Positions 60,874-64,000 of a DNA stretch of 64,000 bases are shown here, piece after piece. How positions within the stretch are numbered: position 1 is the first letter of the stretch; every line of letters begins with the position of its first letter. The position numbers and the translations under genes are program-made. The notes below the pieces were generated by a model. The model had not been told where the DNA came from, made no database searches, and was given only the letters and a program-made list of their open reading frames with translations. Source of the stretch: Pelomyxa schiedti (lineage: Eukaryota; Evosea; Pelobiontida; Pelomyxidae); the NCBI GenBank assembly GCA_020536535.1, contig JAHLWZ010000183.1, positions 833 through 64,832 on the forward strand, read 5' to 3'.

Positions 60874-61056
60874 GAGTGATTCTCTTCGCTGACTGCGCGT
60901 TATGGGATTGACGGCTTTGACAGGTGTGGAGTAATAGCCCTGCAATGAGACTGGGATTCGAAAAAGAAAATTTTTTCAGATCTGTGTTGCTTGTCTTTTT
61001 TTCGGACAGAAACAATAAAAAAAAAACCAAAGAGGGGCACGACGCTGCACCGGTAG

Positions 61057-64000
<2,944 letters not shown>

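Overview
The window is eukaryotic and most likely from an amoebozoan. The genes are compact and packed on both strands. They are interrupted by many short introns (about 40-170 bp, GT-AG with some GC-AG), and their products carry long runs of Ser, Thr, Gln, His or Pro. Several encoded families are typical of social or free-living amoebae: a slime-mould cAMP-receptor-type GPCR, an SHK-type kinase with a C-terminal SH2 domain, a RapGAP, CARMIL, F-box/ankyrin proteins and RCC1-repeat fusions. I cannot name the species. An archamoeba or a dictyostelid relative are both possible.

Layout. Bases 1-5200 are gene-poor and repeat-like: a broken Ty3/gypsy reverse transcriptase/RNase H on the minus strand, several short direct repeats and a doubtful LCCL-like fragment. 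From 5263 onward the window is gene-dense: Rab4 (+), an RCC1-Sec7 ARF-GEF (-), a RhoGAP with a Pro/Gln-rich tail (+), a secreted DUF2961/GH172 protein (-), a cAR-like GPCR (-), a dead dual-specificity phosphatase (-), an F-box/ankyrin protein (+), RMC1 (+), a CaMK-type kinase (-), annexin (+), TDP1 (+), an RCC1-F-box-ARF fusion (+), a short-chain dehydrogenase (-), an SH2-kinase (-), a RapGAP (+), CARMIL (+), a coiled-coil/WW-like protein (+), branched-chain aminotransferase (+), an unknown gene (+), SYF2 (-), a Ser/Lys-rich repeat protein (+) running into a 100-N gap, an unknown gene (-) running into the same gap, an F-box-Hint protein (-), a divergent small GTPase (-), a four-TM protein (+) and the splicing helicase DHX16 (+), cut by the window end.

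Themes. Many products act on small GTPases and the cytoskeleton or membrane traffic (Rab4, ARF-GEF, RhoGAP, RMC1, ARF fusion, RapGAP, CARMIL, divergent GTPase). Two are spliceosomal (SYF2, DHX16). The most unusual items are the domain fusions: RCC1-F-box-ARF with a Gln-to-Glu change in switch II, RCC1-Sec7, and F-box-Hint. Also unusual are the phosphatase without its catalytic Cys and Arg, and a cluster of three perfect hairpins between two genes. Gene ends come from start and stop codons I could read. Splice sites were inferred by eye, so exon edges are approximate unless stated.
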